Source of the DNA: Carposina sasakii
Lineage: Eukaryota > Arthropoda > Insecta > Lepidoptera > Carposinidae
NCBI GenBank assembly: GCA_014607495.2
Contig: CP053156.1
Span: 124,001 to 188,000 of the forward strand
Direction of reading: 5' to 3'
Length of the DNA stretch: 64,000 bases
The notes below the pieces were generated by a model, which saw only the letters and a list, made by a program, of their open reading frames with translations, did not search any database and had not been told where the DNA came from. The translations under genes were made by a program, and so were the position numbers. Positions 35,801 to 47,480 of the stretch are shown one piece after another (position 1 is the first letter of the stretch; the number at the start of each line of letters is the position of its first letter).

Positions 35801-38064
35801 GTTCCTGTAGTTTCGGAACCTATTCATAGCAAGCAAACAAATCAAAAATTAAATGTTTCCTCTATAAAACATCTATATTACCTAGTGTAGATTATCCTCT
35901 TATCAATGGGAAGATTGATCAAAGTAATCAAAACATAGCGCTGAGATTTATGTCATTTTCAAACAGTTTATATCACCTTTTACTAATCAATCTAGATATA
36001 TTTGGATAAAGATTCCGATCAATAGCTTAATTTTGCGAATAATCTGCCGTGATTAGTCATTAAACCAATGACAGTCATTTGAGATTGTATGATATTAGAT
36101 TCAGCTACTATTAGACACTAGGCATAGGTCTATTTCTACCCTCACGACTTTCCTTTACTTGCTCTAGCTAACCTGTCACCGCCGCGCCACTCGGTATAAT
36201 AATATCAATAGAAAACATTCAGGTACTTTAAGCATAAAGTAATAATAGTAGGCACCTCATAGAGTGGCAGTACTTACTCCATGCCATTTAATAAATGTTC
36301 AAATTCTTAAAATTCTACTAGTGTTTGTTTACAAGGCACCATCGTTATGTAAACTCTATCCAGAGAGGTAGGCGCGGCGGTACACTAATTGCGAGCCCTC
36401 GGGGTCTGACATTAACAGAGGCGCTGATGTTTATCTGGACCCCCGAGACGAGCGTCCATTCTTCACCTCGCAAATGGCCCTGCAGAATTATGGGGCCCTT
36501 TTACCATGTTTGCGGGGGCCACACGATTTAGCTAAAGACATGCACAAAATATAATATTTTTTTTGAAGAAGTAAATGAGGAAGGTCTATGAGCAGTGGAC
36601 TTATGGCTAAAATGATGAGGTTTAGGAATCTCCAAGAATGAAAACTAAACATATTTTTTAACTAACAACAACTATATTTAACTGTTTCTGTCACATGTTA
36701 CCTGTTCATTTCATAGATTACTGATAACGGATGTTATGTATGAACCAAATATATGTGTAAGCACAATATATTCTAAAATTCCGCTGCTTCCGGCGGAGGT
36801 CGTCGATGAAAGGAGGATGCGCTCGGAAGTAGTTTAGACAGCGGAAACTGTGGCGCTAAGATGGCGGCGTTTCCGGCGGCAATCCATTGTTTACCCGACC
36901 GTATTTACCACTGTGCTATTCAAACTTTGGCACAATTATTAGTATTCTGAAATCTACAAGTAATACAATAATTTTATTTTCAATGTTTTTGTAAAAGTTT
37001 GTAACTACAATAATCAGACAAGTCAGAATTAAACTTGAAATAAGTAAAATATTGCAACCCATATAGCAGCATTTCTAGGTTTTTTTTTTCAAGAATCAAT
37101 GGAAAAAATATCATACCTCTCAAACTTGTGGAACGAGGTAATTTTTTTATATTTATGCGTAAGTAGGTAAGTTATAACAAATTATCGGCAATAATAATAC
37201 CTATAAATACATTATCATATTAGTGCGTAAAATAATCTAGAAGAACCTACACACTCGTACAGATTCTGAATTGATATTGATATCGATACGTACGTTAACT
37301 AAGCAGACGAGCTATACGCAAGCACTCTGACTGCGATATAGTGCTTGTATACAACTCTAGTAGGTCTCGCATCGCCTCTCCGGGAACAGAATTAATTCAG
37401 CCGCTGCACTGATGCAATTATACCGTACGGAGACAGTTTACTTTGCTGTATGCACCGACTTCAGACAGCATTAGGTTTATAGGAAGATAGGAAGAGAGCT
37501 TTGTAGTACCTAGTCTCATAAGATCCATAAATGTAACCTTATACTGCTATAGGTAATCTGTGTTTCTACTGTGGAACCCGGAATCAACTAATTCCCACTT
37601 GCGTTGAGATAGTATTTTGGTCTTCTCATCTTTTTGTCTATATCTTACCAGACATATTCTGTAATTAATTAACCTTGCCTAACATAAATATATCTATCAT
37701 ATGCGAATTCAACAACATTATGATTGGCAGAATATTAAAAATAGAAATTGATTCTAATCTTATTAACAAAAGCCTGCTCAAAATGCCTTTCTGCGCCATG
37801 CCTATCATAATATGTAATTAAATGATAAGACAAATACAATCGCATGTAATGTGTTAATTATCAATCAAGTGATCGGATCCGTTTCATCCGGACGTATTAA
37901 TCAATGGCCTGATGGTTATAATGACGGTCTTATCCAATTTTATGACTTTGGAATGCGGAAAAATTTGCTCAGATTCAAGAAAAAACGTTCAGAAACTAGC
38001 TGGATTATTGAGGTAAGGTCTTAAGTCATCTGTACAGGTTTTAAGCGTTGAATTTTAGGAGACA
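35801..38064. other. Intergenic stretch with a GC-richer island
   Basis: Mostly AT-rich. About 36340-36525 is a GC-rich island (ACTAATTGCGAGCCCTCGG, GACCCCCGAGACGAGCG) without splice-bounded coding sense; possibly a conserved regulatory element or a lost exon. About 36785-36885 is another (CCGCTGCTTCCGGCGGAGG) with imperfect inverted ends. Confidence 0.4.
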
Positions 38065-38255
38065 GCCGCGTGGTGCCGGCAGAGTAGAGTTTTTACCATC
38101 CCTGCCTGTCTGTGATTATCATACGAGACTATTAAGGGTTTCCAGGAGGTGGGCAGCATCGCTTCCGGTACTGACAACATAGTCCGAAAATCATACTTCG
38201 GTCACAAACCCGCATGCCCAGCATGGTGACTATGGGCAAAACCCCCATGTGGCAG
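38065..38255 (+). mobile_element. RTE-associated dispersed repeat
   Basis: GCCGCGTGGTGCCGGCAGAG, then ATCATACGAGACTATTAAGG, GGGCAGCATCGCTTC and GGTGACTATGGGCAAA. Same family as 46292-46559, where it ends in the RTE-type TGATGATGAT tail. It lies about 160 bp upstream of the PSI-IPT gene. Confidence 0.75.
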
Positions 38256-38417
38256 TAGCCTTGTGGCGTGCTCCGCAGCGAATCATTATTCTAAGGGAGA
38301 AATAATGTTTTCAAATCAAAACGCTCAATATCACAAACACTATAGTGAAATTTTCACTCTTTTTTTTCAGGTAATTTATTATTAAATAAAAAAACTTTGT
38401 TCATTTTTACAGAAAAC

Positions 38418-39044
38418 ATGAAAATAAAATACAAACTGTGCACCATCTTCCTAGCGACAATATTTTTAAGCAAACACATGGTTATATCTATGATGAACTG
38501 CTCAATAATCGATACCTGCGTGATGTGCATCGGTGCGACTGGTTGCGCTTGGTGCATCTACCAGAACATGTGCACTAGCCAGAGCTGTCCATACCAAACA
38601 CTTATCGTTCCCAATAAGGATAATACAGTACCTTACCAAGTATTACTACGCTGTCCTAGAGTAGAGCCTACTGCGACCATAACAATGGCCAGTGGAATCA
38701 AGAGCGTCATAAATCTGCATACACAAGGTATGCTGATATACATGAAACTTGCTCCACTGAGGTGTCGGGTCAACATAGGCGATCAAGTCGTCTCGTTGAG
38801 AGCGTCTTATGCTAACAAGGTGGTCTTCTGTGATACAGTGTCTATAACACACGCCCTTAATGATACGTACGTACCAGGGGAGGTGTCGGTGATGTGGGAC
38901 GAGGTGAAGGTGCTGGACGGATCGCAGCCAATCAGAGTGTGTCGGTGTTCCCTGACGCCAGAGTGCACGGCTTGTAGAAATGTGCAAAAAGGGTACATGT
39001 CCCCTTCGGATCCGTCTACTACAATAACTGTGGACACGTTTTAG
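38418..39044 (+). CDS. Small secreted PSI-IPT protein A (plexin-module-like)
   Basis: An uninterrupted 208-codon frame. Start chosen at ATG 38418, six bases after a possible acceptor TTTTTACAG, so a 5' UTR exon upstream is likely. Residues 7-25 are hydrophobic (KLCTIFLATIFL), a signal peptide. Residues 28-57 form a PSI domain: C28-x5-C34-x2-C37-x5-C43-x-W45-C46-x5-C52-x4-C57. From about residue 78 (CPRVEPTATITM) to 176 the pattern matches the plexin IPT/TIG domain that follows a PSI domain: LRCRVNIGDQVVSLRA, VVFCDTVSIT, GEVSVMWDEVKVLDGSQP. Then CRCSLTPECTAC looks like the beginning of the next plexin PSI, followed by a short Ser/Thr-rich end. There is no transmembrane segment, semaphorin domain or GAP domain. 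Paralogue at 52181-52753. Likely extracellular; function unknown (soluble plexin-like ligand or decoy is a guess). Full plexins have several such modules and are about 2,000 residues. Confidence 0.75.
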   Translation: MKIKYKLCTIFLATIFLSKHMVISMMNCSIIDTCVMCIGATGCAWCIYQNMCTSQSCPYQTLIVPNKDNTVPYQVLLRCPRVEPTATITMASGIKSVINLHTQGMLIYMKLAPLRCRVNIGDQVVSLRASYANKVVFCDTVSITHALNDTYVPGEVSVMWDEVKVLDGSQPIRVCRCSLTPECTACRNVQKGYMSPSDPSTTITVDTF

Positions 39045-39344
39045 CTGTTTATATGACTATGCAAATAACATTTCTAAGATTCAAACAATTTACTTTGTAT
39101 ATAAATTCATAGAATACAAACATTTTCCAGTGTTATTTCCAACAACTTCGTATTCGTTGAGAAATCCCCTTGAGGAATATGGAGTTCTAATGGAAAAGGT
39201 TTTAATATTCCTAAAAGTTAAACATTACCACAATGATATGGATAGGTATAACGTTGAACAAAAAAATCTTATAAGAGCTAGGAACTTACACAATCTACGG
39301 TCTGCACCTTATAACATCTGTACCTACCTATAGGATACTTGAAT

Positions 39345-39597
39345 CATTATCTTCCTGCCCTTACTCAATTATTCATGGAGTCGGCGCAAAATGATTCAAC
39401 ATTCGAAACTCACAATGCCACAGTTTTACCATTTTTTTTACGGCCGGCTGCCTGCCTGACGCCAACGGGTATAAAAAAGTTAGAATTATTAGAAAAACCG
39501 TATACTAAATAAATTTAGTGGTACAGGCCCGTGACTGGGATCGAACCCACGCCCTCCGACTCCGAAGTCTTAACCATTGGGCTATCACCGCTGTAGG
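39345..39597 (-). mobile_element. tRNA-derived SINE with LINE-like tail
   Basis: On the - strand: CAGCGGTGATAGCCCAATGG (A box), GTGGGTTCGATCCCAGTCAC (B box), body, and a tail whose + strand reads CTTCCTGCCCTTACTCAATT then GGAGTCGGCGCAAAA. The tail corresponds to the 3' end of the LINE at 62147-62375, the usual way a SINE borrows a LINE's machinery. Confidence 0.75.
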
Positions 39598-39827
39598 ATA
39601 CTTGAATAGGTAGTGATTGTAATTAAAATACTTACATATAGTTATCTACATACATTTCATTATTATACTCATATTATTATTCGTTTACTCGCACTTTAAT
39701 TACACTCAACCATCCAAAAAAACTCTTAAATCAATGACATAATACTGCAATCTCTAAACCGAGGGCCCTCAAGAAACATACCACTAAGAGTACAAGCGCA
39801 ATGGCGTGACCTGTCTTTTACACAGTA

Positions 39828-39862
39828 GGCATAGAGGAATAAGTCTTTTATTCCTCTATGTA
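39828..39862. repeat. Small hairpin
   Basis: Arms 39830-39842 (CATAGAGGAATAA) and 39848-39860 (its reverse complement) around five bases. Purpose unknown. Confidence 0.7.
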
Positions 39863-40164
39863 GTAGGTAATGTGTATTTATAGACAAAATGAGCTCTTAA
39901 CCAATCCAGCTTAACTGACGGTCGAGTCCTATCTTACTTTGCAAATCTGACTGGTTGGGATTGTAATAATGACTCGAACGAATAAACAATTTCTTTGGAC
40001 CACTTTAGTCGAGATCGACGAAATTGTAAGGAATATTTTTTATATTTAATGTTACTTTAAAATAATTTAATACACTGTATCGCACTTGCAAAATCTACAC
40101 AACTTTTAACTTTTTTCAAAATCTACAGATTTTTTTTTACCTAAGAATAGCATTTTATTTCACT

Positions 40165-40215
40165 AAGGGTGCACCCACCACCGGGCCCTACACCCTCCAC
40201 TGACCCTCGGATTTG
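40165..40215 (-). repeat. Short dispersed repeat (shared with 53394-53445)
   Basis: CACCACCGGGCCCTACACCC followed by TCCACTGACCCTCGG; its near reverse complement occurs at 53394-53445. Confidence 0.65.
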
Positions 40216-41946
40216 ATAACTCATAACTGCGAAAACAAGCATTTGCACTAACTACACTTGCACTAAATACAGTATTTTATTTATTAATACTAACACCCAG
40301 CATTTATATTATTTAATTATATCTCAAAAGACCGTATATCTCGTAACGACTGCAATATTCCGAGATTACCTAACCCCTCCGCGGCTTAACTGGGCGGAAA
40401 CTAACGGATTTTACTGTCCGAGCTGTCTGAGGGAATCTTTTATGAAATGTCTTATTTTCTTTCTAAAAGGAACATCACATTATATAGTTTGTAAGTAATT
40501 TATCTATACAAAACCTACATTGTTGGGGATATATGTATATTAGAGGTAGGTAGGAGGATAAAATGTAGTACCTACCTATCCTATTCGATAAATCTGTCCA
40601 TCTGTCTGCCCAAAATACTACTTGGTGAACAAAATTTATGATTAGGTAATTTTGTTTTTATTGAAAATTGTGAAGATGAGAATATTTGAAGTTTTATATA
40701 TTTGGTACAGTTTCACGGAAAAAACTACTCAATAGATTGGGGAAAATTTATAGTTGTATATCATCATAACACGTAGGTACCTATGTTTTAAACTTACGGT
40801 CACAGCTTCATAAACTATGTAGAGAACTGTCCGGCAGGTTGCTCAGCTGCGAACATTATTATGTAAAGTACAAAATCGGTAACGGAACCTTTAAAATCCT
40901 TTTAAAGTCTATTTTTATCTAGGTTCTACATGAACCCTACCTATACAAGGTGTTTGTGACAGCCAGGCAAATATTTATACCATGATTTCAGACCATAATT
41001 CTGAGGTGGAAAACACTAAAAATTTTCGCAGAAAAATTACAATATTTTCCAACTTTTTTTTCACATTTTCAGGAAAAAAAATAGTTTAGTTAGTTTAATT
41101 AGGATTTAGATAATGACTTAAAAATAAAATTTTAACCAAAAGACGATTTTCAAAAAAACATTGCCCTAAAAAAATTTCAAATAACTGATCAACTCTAATG
41201 GAGAGTCACAAGTGATCCAAAAAATAGACATTAGTCACACAATAACCAATAAGCCCTTTTAATTAGTCACAGGATCGCCCGATACGATTGCCGCGGAGAG
41301 CAAAGATTACTGATAAATTATCAGTAATAATCAAATCAAAAATACATTTCCTGCGAGTAATAACACTGTCGTACAACTCAACACAATGGTACTTGTTCAG
41401 CATTTCAGTATTTGCCTGAAAGAAGAAGCATATTCGAACCCTGTGTTAACAAAGTAGCAAAGTGATTTGCTTTTGCTAGATACGTAATCATCCTGCGAGA
41501 TGCAACTCCATTCGGTATATTTTGAACAGTTTTTCTTATATATCTGTCGTCAATTTCATCCGTTTGGAATAGCAGAAACAAATTTAACATAACACTCGCT
41601 GATCACATCACATTATTCAGAGAAATAAAAATTCACATCATTATTAATACATCGTTTCGGTATTCACTGCGACCTTTTTATTTGTAGGGATAATCAATTT
41701 CGCGAAAACTTGAAAGCGCTTTAATTGTTGATCCTCTATGAATAAATTGGAGCTTCATTTGGCTGGTTTCATTTAACAGTTTTAACGGTATTTTTGCCGC
41801 TATCGGGCTATAACTGTGTTTTATTTATGACGTTTATAATTGAATGATGAGCCGAATATAGGTATCTAGATACAAATAATGTAGCGGATAAAACAGAATT
41901 ATTAAGATACTCAGATAACAAAATGATCCTGTTGAATAATAATTTA
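40216..41946. other. Intergenic stretch
   Basis: AT-rich, no recognised gene. Small open frames such as 41405-41590 (-) have no supporting splice or homology features. Confidence 0.4.
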
Positions 41947-42254
41947 TATATGTCGCAGTAAGATAGATAAAGCCGTAATATATAGGTAGTTATATCCCTA
42001 GGGATATAACTATATAGGTACCCTAACACAGTTATACGAAAGCGATTCATTACTACGAGTATCTCACATCCGAATCTGGCAATATAGGTTAAAAGAATGA
42101 TTAATGTTTAAGTTTAAGACGATAATCTCACTAAACTTGGACCGTTTTATAACTATATTCTTAGTGAGATATTAATGAATCGCTTTCGTATAACTATGTT
42201 ACGGTATATAGTTATAACTATATTACGGCTTTATCTATCTTACTGCGACATATA
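41947..42254. mobile_element. MITE with long inverted repeats
   Basis: About 308 bp. Outer arms TATATGTCGCAGTAAGATAG...AAAGCCGTAATA and their reverse complement; inner arms ACAGTTATACGAAAGCGATT / AATCGCTTTCGTATAACT. The left arm contains a perfect 24-bp palindrome at 41988-42011 centred on CCTAGG. No coding capacity. Confidence 0.85.
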
Positions 42255-42402
42255 CATTACAACCCTACTAAATGCCGTAAGATGTACCTAACGAAAAGGG
42301 ATAATTACGAACTTTGTAATCAGCTCAGAAACAAAGTCAAAATAACTTCGACGGAGTTATTTAGCCAAAGTAGGACGGAAACTTTTGCGACTTTACTAAA
42401 TT

Positions 42403-42676
42403 ACTAGTGGACGCCCGCGACTCCGTCCGCGTGGACTACAGAAAAAACTAAATGTCGAAATTATCCGGGATAAAAAGTAGCTTATATGTTAAGTGGGACC
42501 TGTCACAATATATTCCTGAAAACTGCATCGAAATCGGTTCAGCTGTTTCTGAGATTAGCGTGCACAAACGCACAGGCAAACAGACAACAATTCAAAATAT
42601 CATCGTTGATAAAGGTCTCCTATAATATTTTTTCTCATATATCTTCCATGAACAGGCAACGATCCGTTACATTTCC
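42403..42676 (-). mobile_element. Helitron-like element, long variant
   Basis: The + strand starts ACTAGTGGACGCCCGCGACT and contains TATCCGGGATAAAAAGTAGC, TGTTAAGTGGGACCTGTCAC and CAGCTGTTTCTGAGATTAGC; matches 30200-30540. The 5' end is replaced by the MITE starting at 42677. Confidence 0.75.
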
Positions 42677-43023
42677 GCTGTTGACCGTACGTATGAAATT
42701 TTTGATTAAATTTTGTCGCGTTAGGGGACCGCTTTTTACCTTCAAAAATACTTACCTAAATCAAATGATTCCTTCCTAATCACAACATTCGTATAAAAAA
42801 AATCACCTATCTAAACAAAATTATATTTATAGTTACTGATATAATGTTTTAAAGTTAGTAGGTATTCAGAATTAAAGTGAAGTAAGCTAAGTAACAATTA
42901 TATTTGTATAACAATGGGATTGAGGACTTCTTAATATGTGCTTCTAACGTTAGGCTAATAAATTAGAGCGGTCCCCCGACGCGACAAAATTTAATCAAAA
43001 ATTTCATACGTACGGTCAACAGC
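42677..43023. mobile_element. MITE inserted next to a Helitron
   Basis: Inverted repeats of about 50 bp: GCTGTTGACCGTACGTATGA...TTTTGTCGCG at the left, with the reverse complement ending GTACGGTCAACAGC at 43023. Interior AT-rich, non-coding. Confidence 0.85.
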
Positions 43024-44147
43024 AGGCCAACATAACCATTTGCAGTTCAAAACTAGCGGTTATGCCTCCGACATAAAGATGGCACAAAGTCCCGAGTAGA
43101 TAGTCTGACATGCTTTAGTTGGTTCTTATGTTGTGTTAAGTTATTTTTTGCTTTTTACAGGGTTTAGCATTTTAAACCTTTTGTCATAATGATTGCGTAC
43201 CAAACATCAACGTGCCCCTAATCCTATCCTTCTGTCTTGTATAAAGACCAAACATCAAAATCCATTTATTAGATATAAATATATGTCGCTACTTATTACA
43301 GACTTATTGAAAAATATGGATGGATATTTTTAAAAGTAGTTAATAACAATACAAAAGGAGTATCTAAAATTTTTCCATTTTGCATTATTACGTTATAATA
43401 TAGAAAAACTAGGATAGGGGGATTCAGTGAAGCCTAAGGTATCTATTCTGTTTTTTCTCCTTGTATACCTTACGTGTAAGTTATTACTTACTAGAAGTAT
43501 CAACTTACACGTATTTTCCCAATACGATTAGAAAGTGAGTTTGACTTCAGGACATGTGGGCACATTTGTTTGCTTTTTACAGGTCAGCCAATGAACCTGT
43601 AAAAACAGATTGAACAAACTATTTCATTCACGGCCAACTCAGTTACCAAAGTAAACAAATGTTCCTTTGTAATTCGAAGCAGTTCTATTTTCTAGCAACA
43701 ATGTACCTAATGCAAAAATATATTTATCTGTTGTTGTAGTCAAGTTGACAAATTCATAATTTATCAACGATTTTGAGCATAATACGTAATTCTGTGAAGC
43801 TTTTAAATTTTTAATTCTATACAGCAGTTTTGTCCAATGACAAAAATATGTTTCTTGGAGAGTGTAGCTCTGTCTTATGTTAAAACGTCAGTGAGGTCAG
43901 AAGATAAATCTTGTCATTTAGTTTAGAACCTTTGAAACGCTTTGCGACAGTGCTGAACTTAGTAATGAGTGCACGTGGAGAACTTGTTGGTTGGTATCAA
44001 CTTTGAGACATCTGGAAAGTTTAAATTGTAACTACTAGTAGTTAGACGAGATTAACTGGGATATACTTAGTTTAGGCCCACTTTCAACAAGCCCTCGGGA
44101 ATTTGTTTATGTTACCTACATTTTAATATTTCAGTTTATGTCATGAT
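43024..44147. other. Intergenic stretch
   Basis: No exon or repeat recognised. Confidence 0.4.
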
Positions 44148-44325
44148 GGACATCACATCAGACGTAGACCTCCCCAGGGTACGTCGCAAGACTACTGCGA
44201 TAGCTGGTTTTGCCCATAGTCACTACACTGAGCAGGCAGTTTGGTGACCGCAGTGTGATTTTTAGACTATGTTGTCAGAAGTGCTGCTGCCCACCTCCCG
44301 CCCCCTGATTACGTAAAAGCAATAG
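44148..44325 (-). mobile_element. RTE-associated dispersed repeat
   Basis: The + strand reads GGTTTTGCCCATAGTCACTA, CAGTTTGGTGACCGCAGTGT and CTATGTTGTCAGAAGTGCTG, the reverse complement of the family at 38065 and 46292. Confidence 0.7.
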
Positions 44326-44875
44326 CAAAGCCGCGCGATCGCGGTTTAATAAAAAAAGCTGGGATTCTTTTTATAATCTTATATATAGATACATACATAC
44401 TGACTGATTGATATTATATAATGGCAACGAGTCGAGTGCACATACTCCATCCATCATCCGCTACTCGAACCTTACAGACAGACAGAAGATTGAAGAGACA
44501 CATCTGCATGTGTCTACTGTTTTAATGTATCGCAAGAAATACCGACAATACTTTACTGTGTATTATTAAGCTACAAAATTTTTGTTGCCGGAAATAACCT
44601 ATCCAAGAAAGAGTTCAACAACAAAAAGGTGTTCATGAGGACCACTACAGTGCAACGTTTGCAAGACCGAAAAGGTTTCCTTTGATTATGTTATGGCAAA
44701 TCCCTAGTTAATACTACGTCTATGGGCCATATCATGTACGACAAAGTCGTCCGTGACTTTGACTTGACACAGCCAAAACTTGTCGCGATTCGGCGGGAAA
44801 AGCTGGAACCCGACGTTTCCATTGCATGTGTCCGCCTAAAGTGAAAATTTTGTTTTCTGGTATCTGGTAGAACTC

Positions 44876-45157
44876 TTAAGTTGGATAAATTTTGGATGTA
44901 CCATTGTGATGTGAATCTGCGACCAGTTTGCGTGTGTATGGTTTTATATGCCTAAACGTATGTGCCGAAGTAAAACTACCAGTTAGTCGATCAACTTTAG
45001 AAACATACAATCTCTTGGCAGGTGGGTTCTCATGTTGCAAGGCATCCGTCTGTTTTTGCAAAATTCTTTTTGGTAACTTCATTAATCTGTCACACTCGTA
45101 ATGACTTTGTCGTACAGCCTTGATATGGTCTTTTTTAAATTTTCTTCTGACGTAGGT
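44876..45157 (-). CDS. Unrecognised open frame, possible exon or gene relic
   Basis: The - strand frame reads DVDLPNGTYVRRKFKKDHIK, then AVRQSHYECDRLMKLPKRIL, QKQTDALQHENPPAKRLYVS, and ends HNGTSKIYPT with stop near 44876. The composition looks protein-like (basic, mixed polar). An in-frame TGA lies at about 45190-45200, just upstream of a GGCATCATCAGG context. A second - strand frame across 45090-45225 (FLKYIAANPDDGIIRMMLIY..., ending SVTD) is also open. Together they may be one protein broken by a frameshift. No family recognised; a transposase or retrogene relic is possible. Confidence 0.3.
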   Translation of the reverse strand, partial: TYVRRKFKKDHIKAVRQSHYECDRLMKLPKRILQKQTDALQHENPPAKRLYVSKVDRLTGSFTSAHTFRHIKPYTRKLVADSHHNGTSKIYPT

Positions 45158-46009
45158 TCCATTCGGTAGATCAACATCATCCTGATGATGCCATCATCCG
45201 GATTAGCAGCTATGTATTTCAGAAATCATCATGAGTACTAAAGACAATGGCTTCCGAATATGACGCCTGATACAATTAGTTCCCCTTGCCTTTCCTAGTT
45301 ACTACGTCTAGATGTAAATCGGTGTTATTTAAAAAAAAAACAGGTAATAAGTGTGTACTTGCTATTGCGTTCCTAAGTATCGGAATACAATAGACAAAAC
45401 TACATATAAGCATTTACTAAAGGGCTGTAACATAAACTATTGGCAAAATCAATAATAGACAAATACATATAAAGCAAATAGGCAACAACAACATAAAATA
45501 ATAAGATTTTTTATACGGACCCTTTTGGCAAACACATTTAAGTAATTAATAATTACTAGTTTAATTAATAAACTCAGTTATGTATCGTATACTACACGGA
45601 ATATTTATTAACATACACGTATTTTACAACCAAACGTATGCAAAACTTGACCTACATATAACAGGTACAGGCTTAAATCACTCCGTACATAATAGAGCAG
45701 CTCATTTGAGTAGCAGGAAGCAGACGGTCCAGCGCCGGAAGTAGCCGACCGGCGGGATGTATAGCTTCCGCTCGCGCCATACCTGTCGTCGAAGGCATGG
45801 ATGTGAACGAAATTAGAGAAGACAATCAATCTTTAGTTTTCTTGGTGAACAAGAAGGATCTTTTTACATATCAGCACGGTTAAAACAGCTATCTATTCGC
45901 GTTCGCACGGCGGTTTACACTACTGCACCGCTTACCTATAAAACCATTGCTTTAGTTATATTATGATAATAAATACATACATACAGTTTTGTTCCCAGAA
46001 GCCAGAATT

Positions 46010-46150
46010 AATAGGGTAGCCAAGTGCAGGATCATAAGGAAATCCCACAATCACGTTTAGTATAGCGCTGAGATGTGATAGATCAGTGATCAGTTGCTAG
46101 CTTATCGCCTGAGAGAATGCGCGACTTCCTTAGTCGAGTCACACTCTACT
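46010..46150 (+). repeat. Dispersed repeat (GTGCAGGATCATAAGG type)
   Basis: Same family as 22015-22205: GCTAGCTTATCGCCTGAGAG then AATGCGCGACTTCCTTAGTC. Confidence 0.6.
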
Positions 46151-46291
46151 TTATTGTTGCTCTATGTTTGTTATACCTATATTTTGTGTAGTGAATATCC
46201 CAAACTCAATTTGGTATGAAATATTTTGTGCGTAGATAATACAAGAACTACACAAAAAACGACAGAGGATTTAATATGTACTTATAGATTT

Positions 46292-46559
46292 GGCCGCGTG
46301 GTGCCGGCAGAGTAGAATTCGTACCACCCCACGTCTGCCCGTGGATATCATACGAGGCGATTAAGGGTTTCCGGAGGAGGGCAGCAGCGCCTCCCGTGTT
46401 GACAACATCGTCCAAAATACAAACTGCGGTCACCAACCTGCCTGCCCAGAGTGGTGACTATGGGCAAATACCCCTCATGGCAGTCTTTTGACGTGCCCTG
46501 GGGGAGGCCTACGTCCAGCAGTGGACTGCAATATGGCTGATGATGATGATGATGATTAT
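46292..46559 (+). mobile_element. RTE-associated non-autonomous element with 3' tail
   Basis: Begins GGCCGCGTGGTGCCGGCAGA, continues CATACGAGGCGATTAAGGGT, GCGGTCACCAACCTGCCTGC, AGGCCTACGTCCAGCAGTGG, and ends in GCTGATGATGATGATGATGA. The last part equals the 3' end of the RTE element at 63440, including its short-repeat tail, so it is mobilised by or derived from that LINE. Confidence 0.8.
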
Positions 46560-46779
46560 AGATTTATTATTTTATTTTATAGCTGAACGCAATATCATTT
46601 TATATCAGCTTTATCTGAAGACTTCTGAACTTAACATATACGTGCTTGTTTCAGCTTGTGTTCTCACCATCGACAGTGAAACACGTCGATTTGACGCGAA
46701 TATAAAAAAGGATACAATTTAAACGGGTATACCTATTATAGTAGAACTTTTTAAGTAATAATTTTATATTGCATAACAA

Positions 46780-47480
46780 CTAATAGCATAAACCTCTTTT
46801 CGCAGAATATCGTTTGGCATTAACTCATTTAGCATACATTGAAACCCATATTTCTGTAAGTCAGAATTATCTGTACGCATAATTTTGGTATCCATAATAA
46901 TCACAATGTGCAGAAAGTGATTCATCTTTTGGCATATATTTCTTAATAATCAGTCTGATTACACAGAATGTGGGTACGCAATAGGAGCTAATATAAGATT
47001 AGTATAATTTTATTTTCTGATTAATTTAATTGTTTTTTTTTCTAATAATTGTAATAAATAAAAGTTGATTAATGATAATTATTTGGTTTTTATATCCTTG
47101 CCCATGAGAGCATGTTCGTTTCTGGCACTCGCCGGCCGCTGCCGCGGCACGCTCGCTTCGCTCGCTCGGCTCGTGCATAAGAGGTCACAGTTCTAACCTA
47201 ACCTAACCTACGCATTTTTAAAGAAGAAAGTAACCCAATCTATATTATTCTAATTGAAATTCTATGATCTTCATAGTATGCCTAGTTAAATTATGCCAAA
47301 TAATCTGTACTCTAAATGAACGTTATGCTATATATTATACAAAATTATAACTATGCCAAAGGTAAATATGCCAATAAAAATTCTACTATCTTAAATGTAT
47401 GCCATTCTAAATTCGGTCATACACATTATACCTAAAAATATTTATGTCAAATATTTTTTATGCCTAATAAATGATCGACT
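46780..47480. mobile_element. GC-core foldback element, TTTGGCAT-arm type
   Basis: The core at about 47130-47175 (GCCGCGGCACGCTCGCTTCG...) is followed by three CCTAA repeats at 47195-47212. The left arm is an array of degenerate words around TTTGGCAT; the right arm holds the complementary word ATGCCAAA and variants, so the arms can pair. Outer limits approximate. The open frame 47395-47709 overlaps the right arm and is not believed. Confidence 0.65.

Noticed and set aside
38646..38987. Open frames on the - strand over the PSI-IPT gene A
   Set aside because: Antisense shadows of the coding frame.
39510..39600. tRNA-like sequence on the - strand (A and B boxes)
   Set aside because: Followed by a SINE body and LINE-type tail; acceptor stem does not pair.
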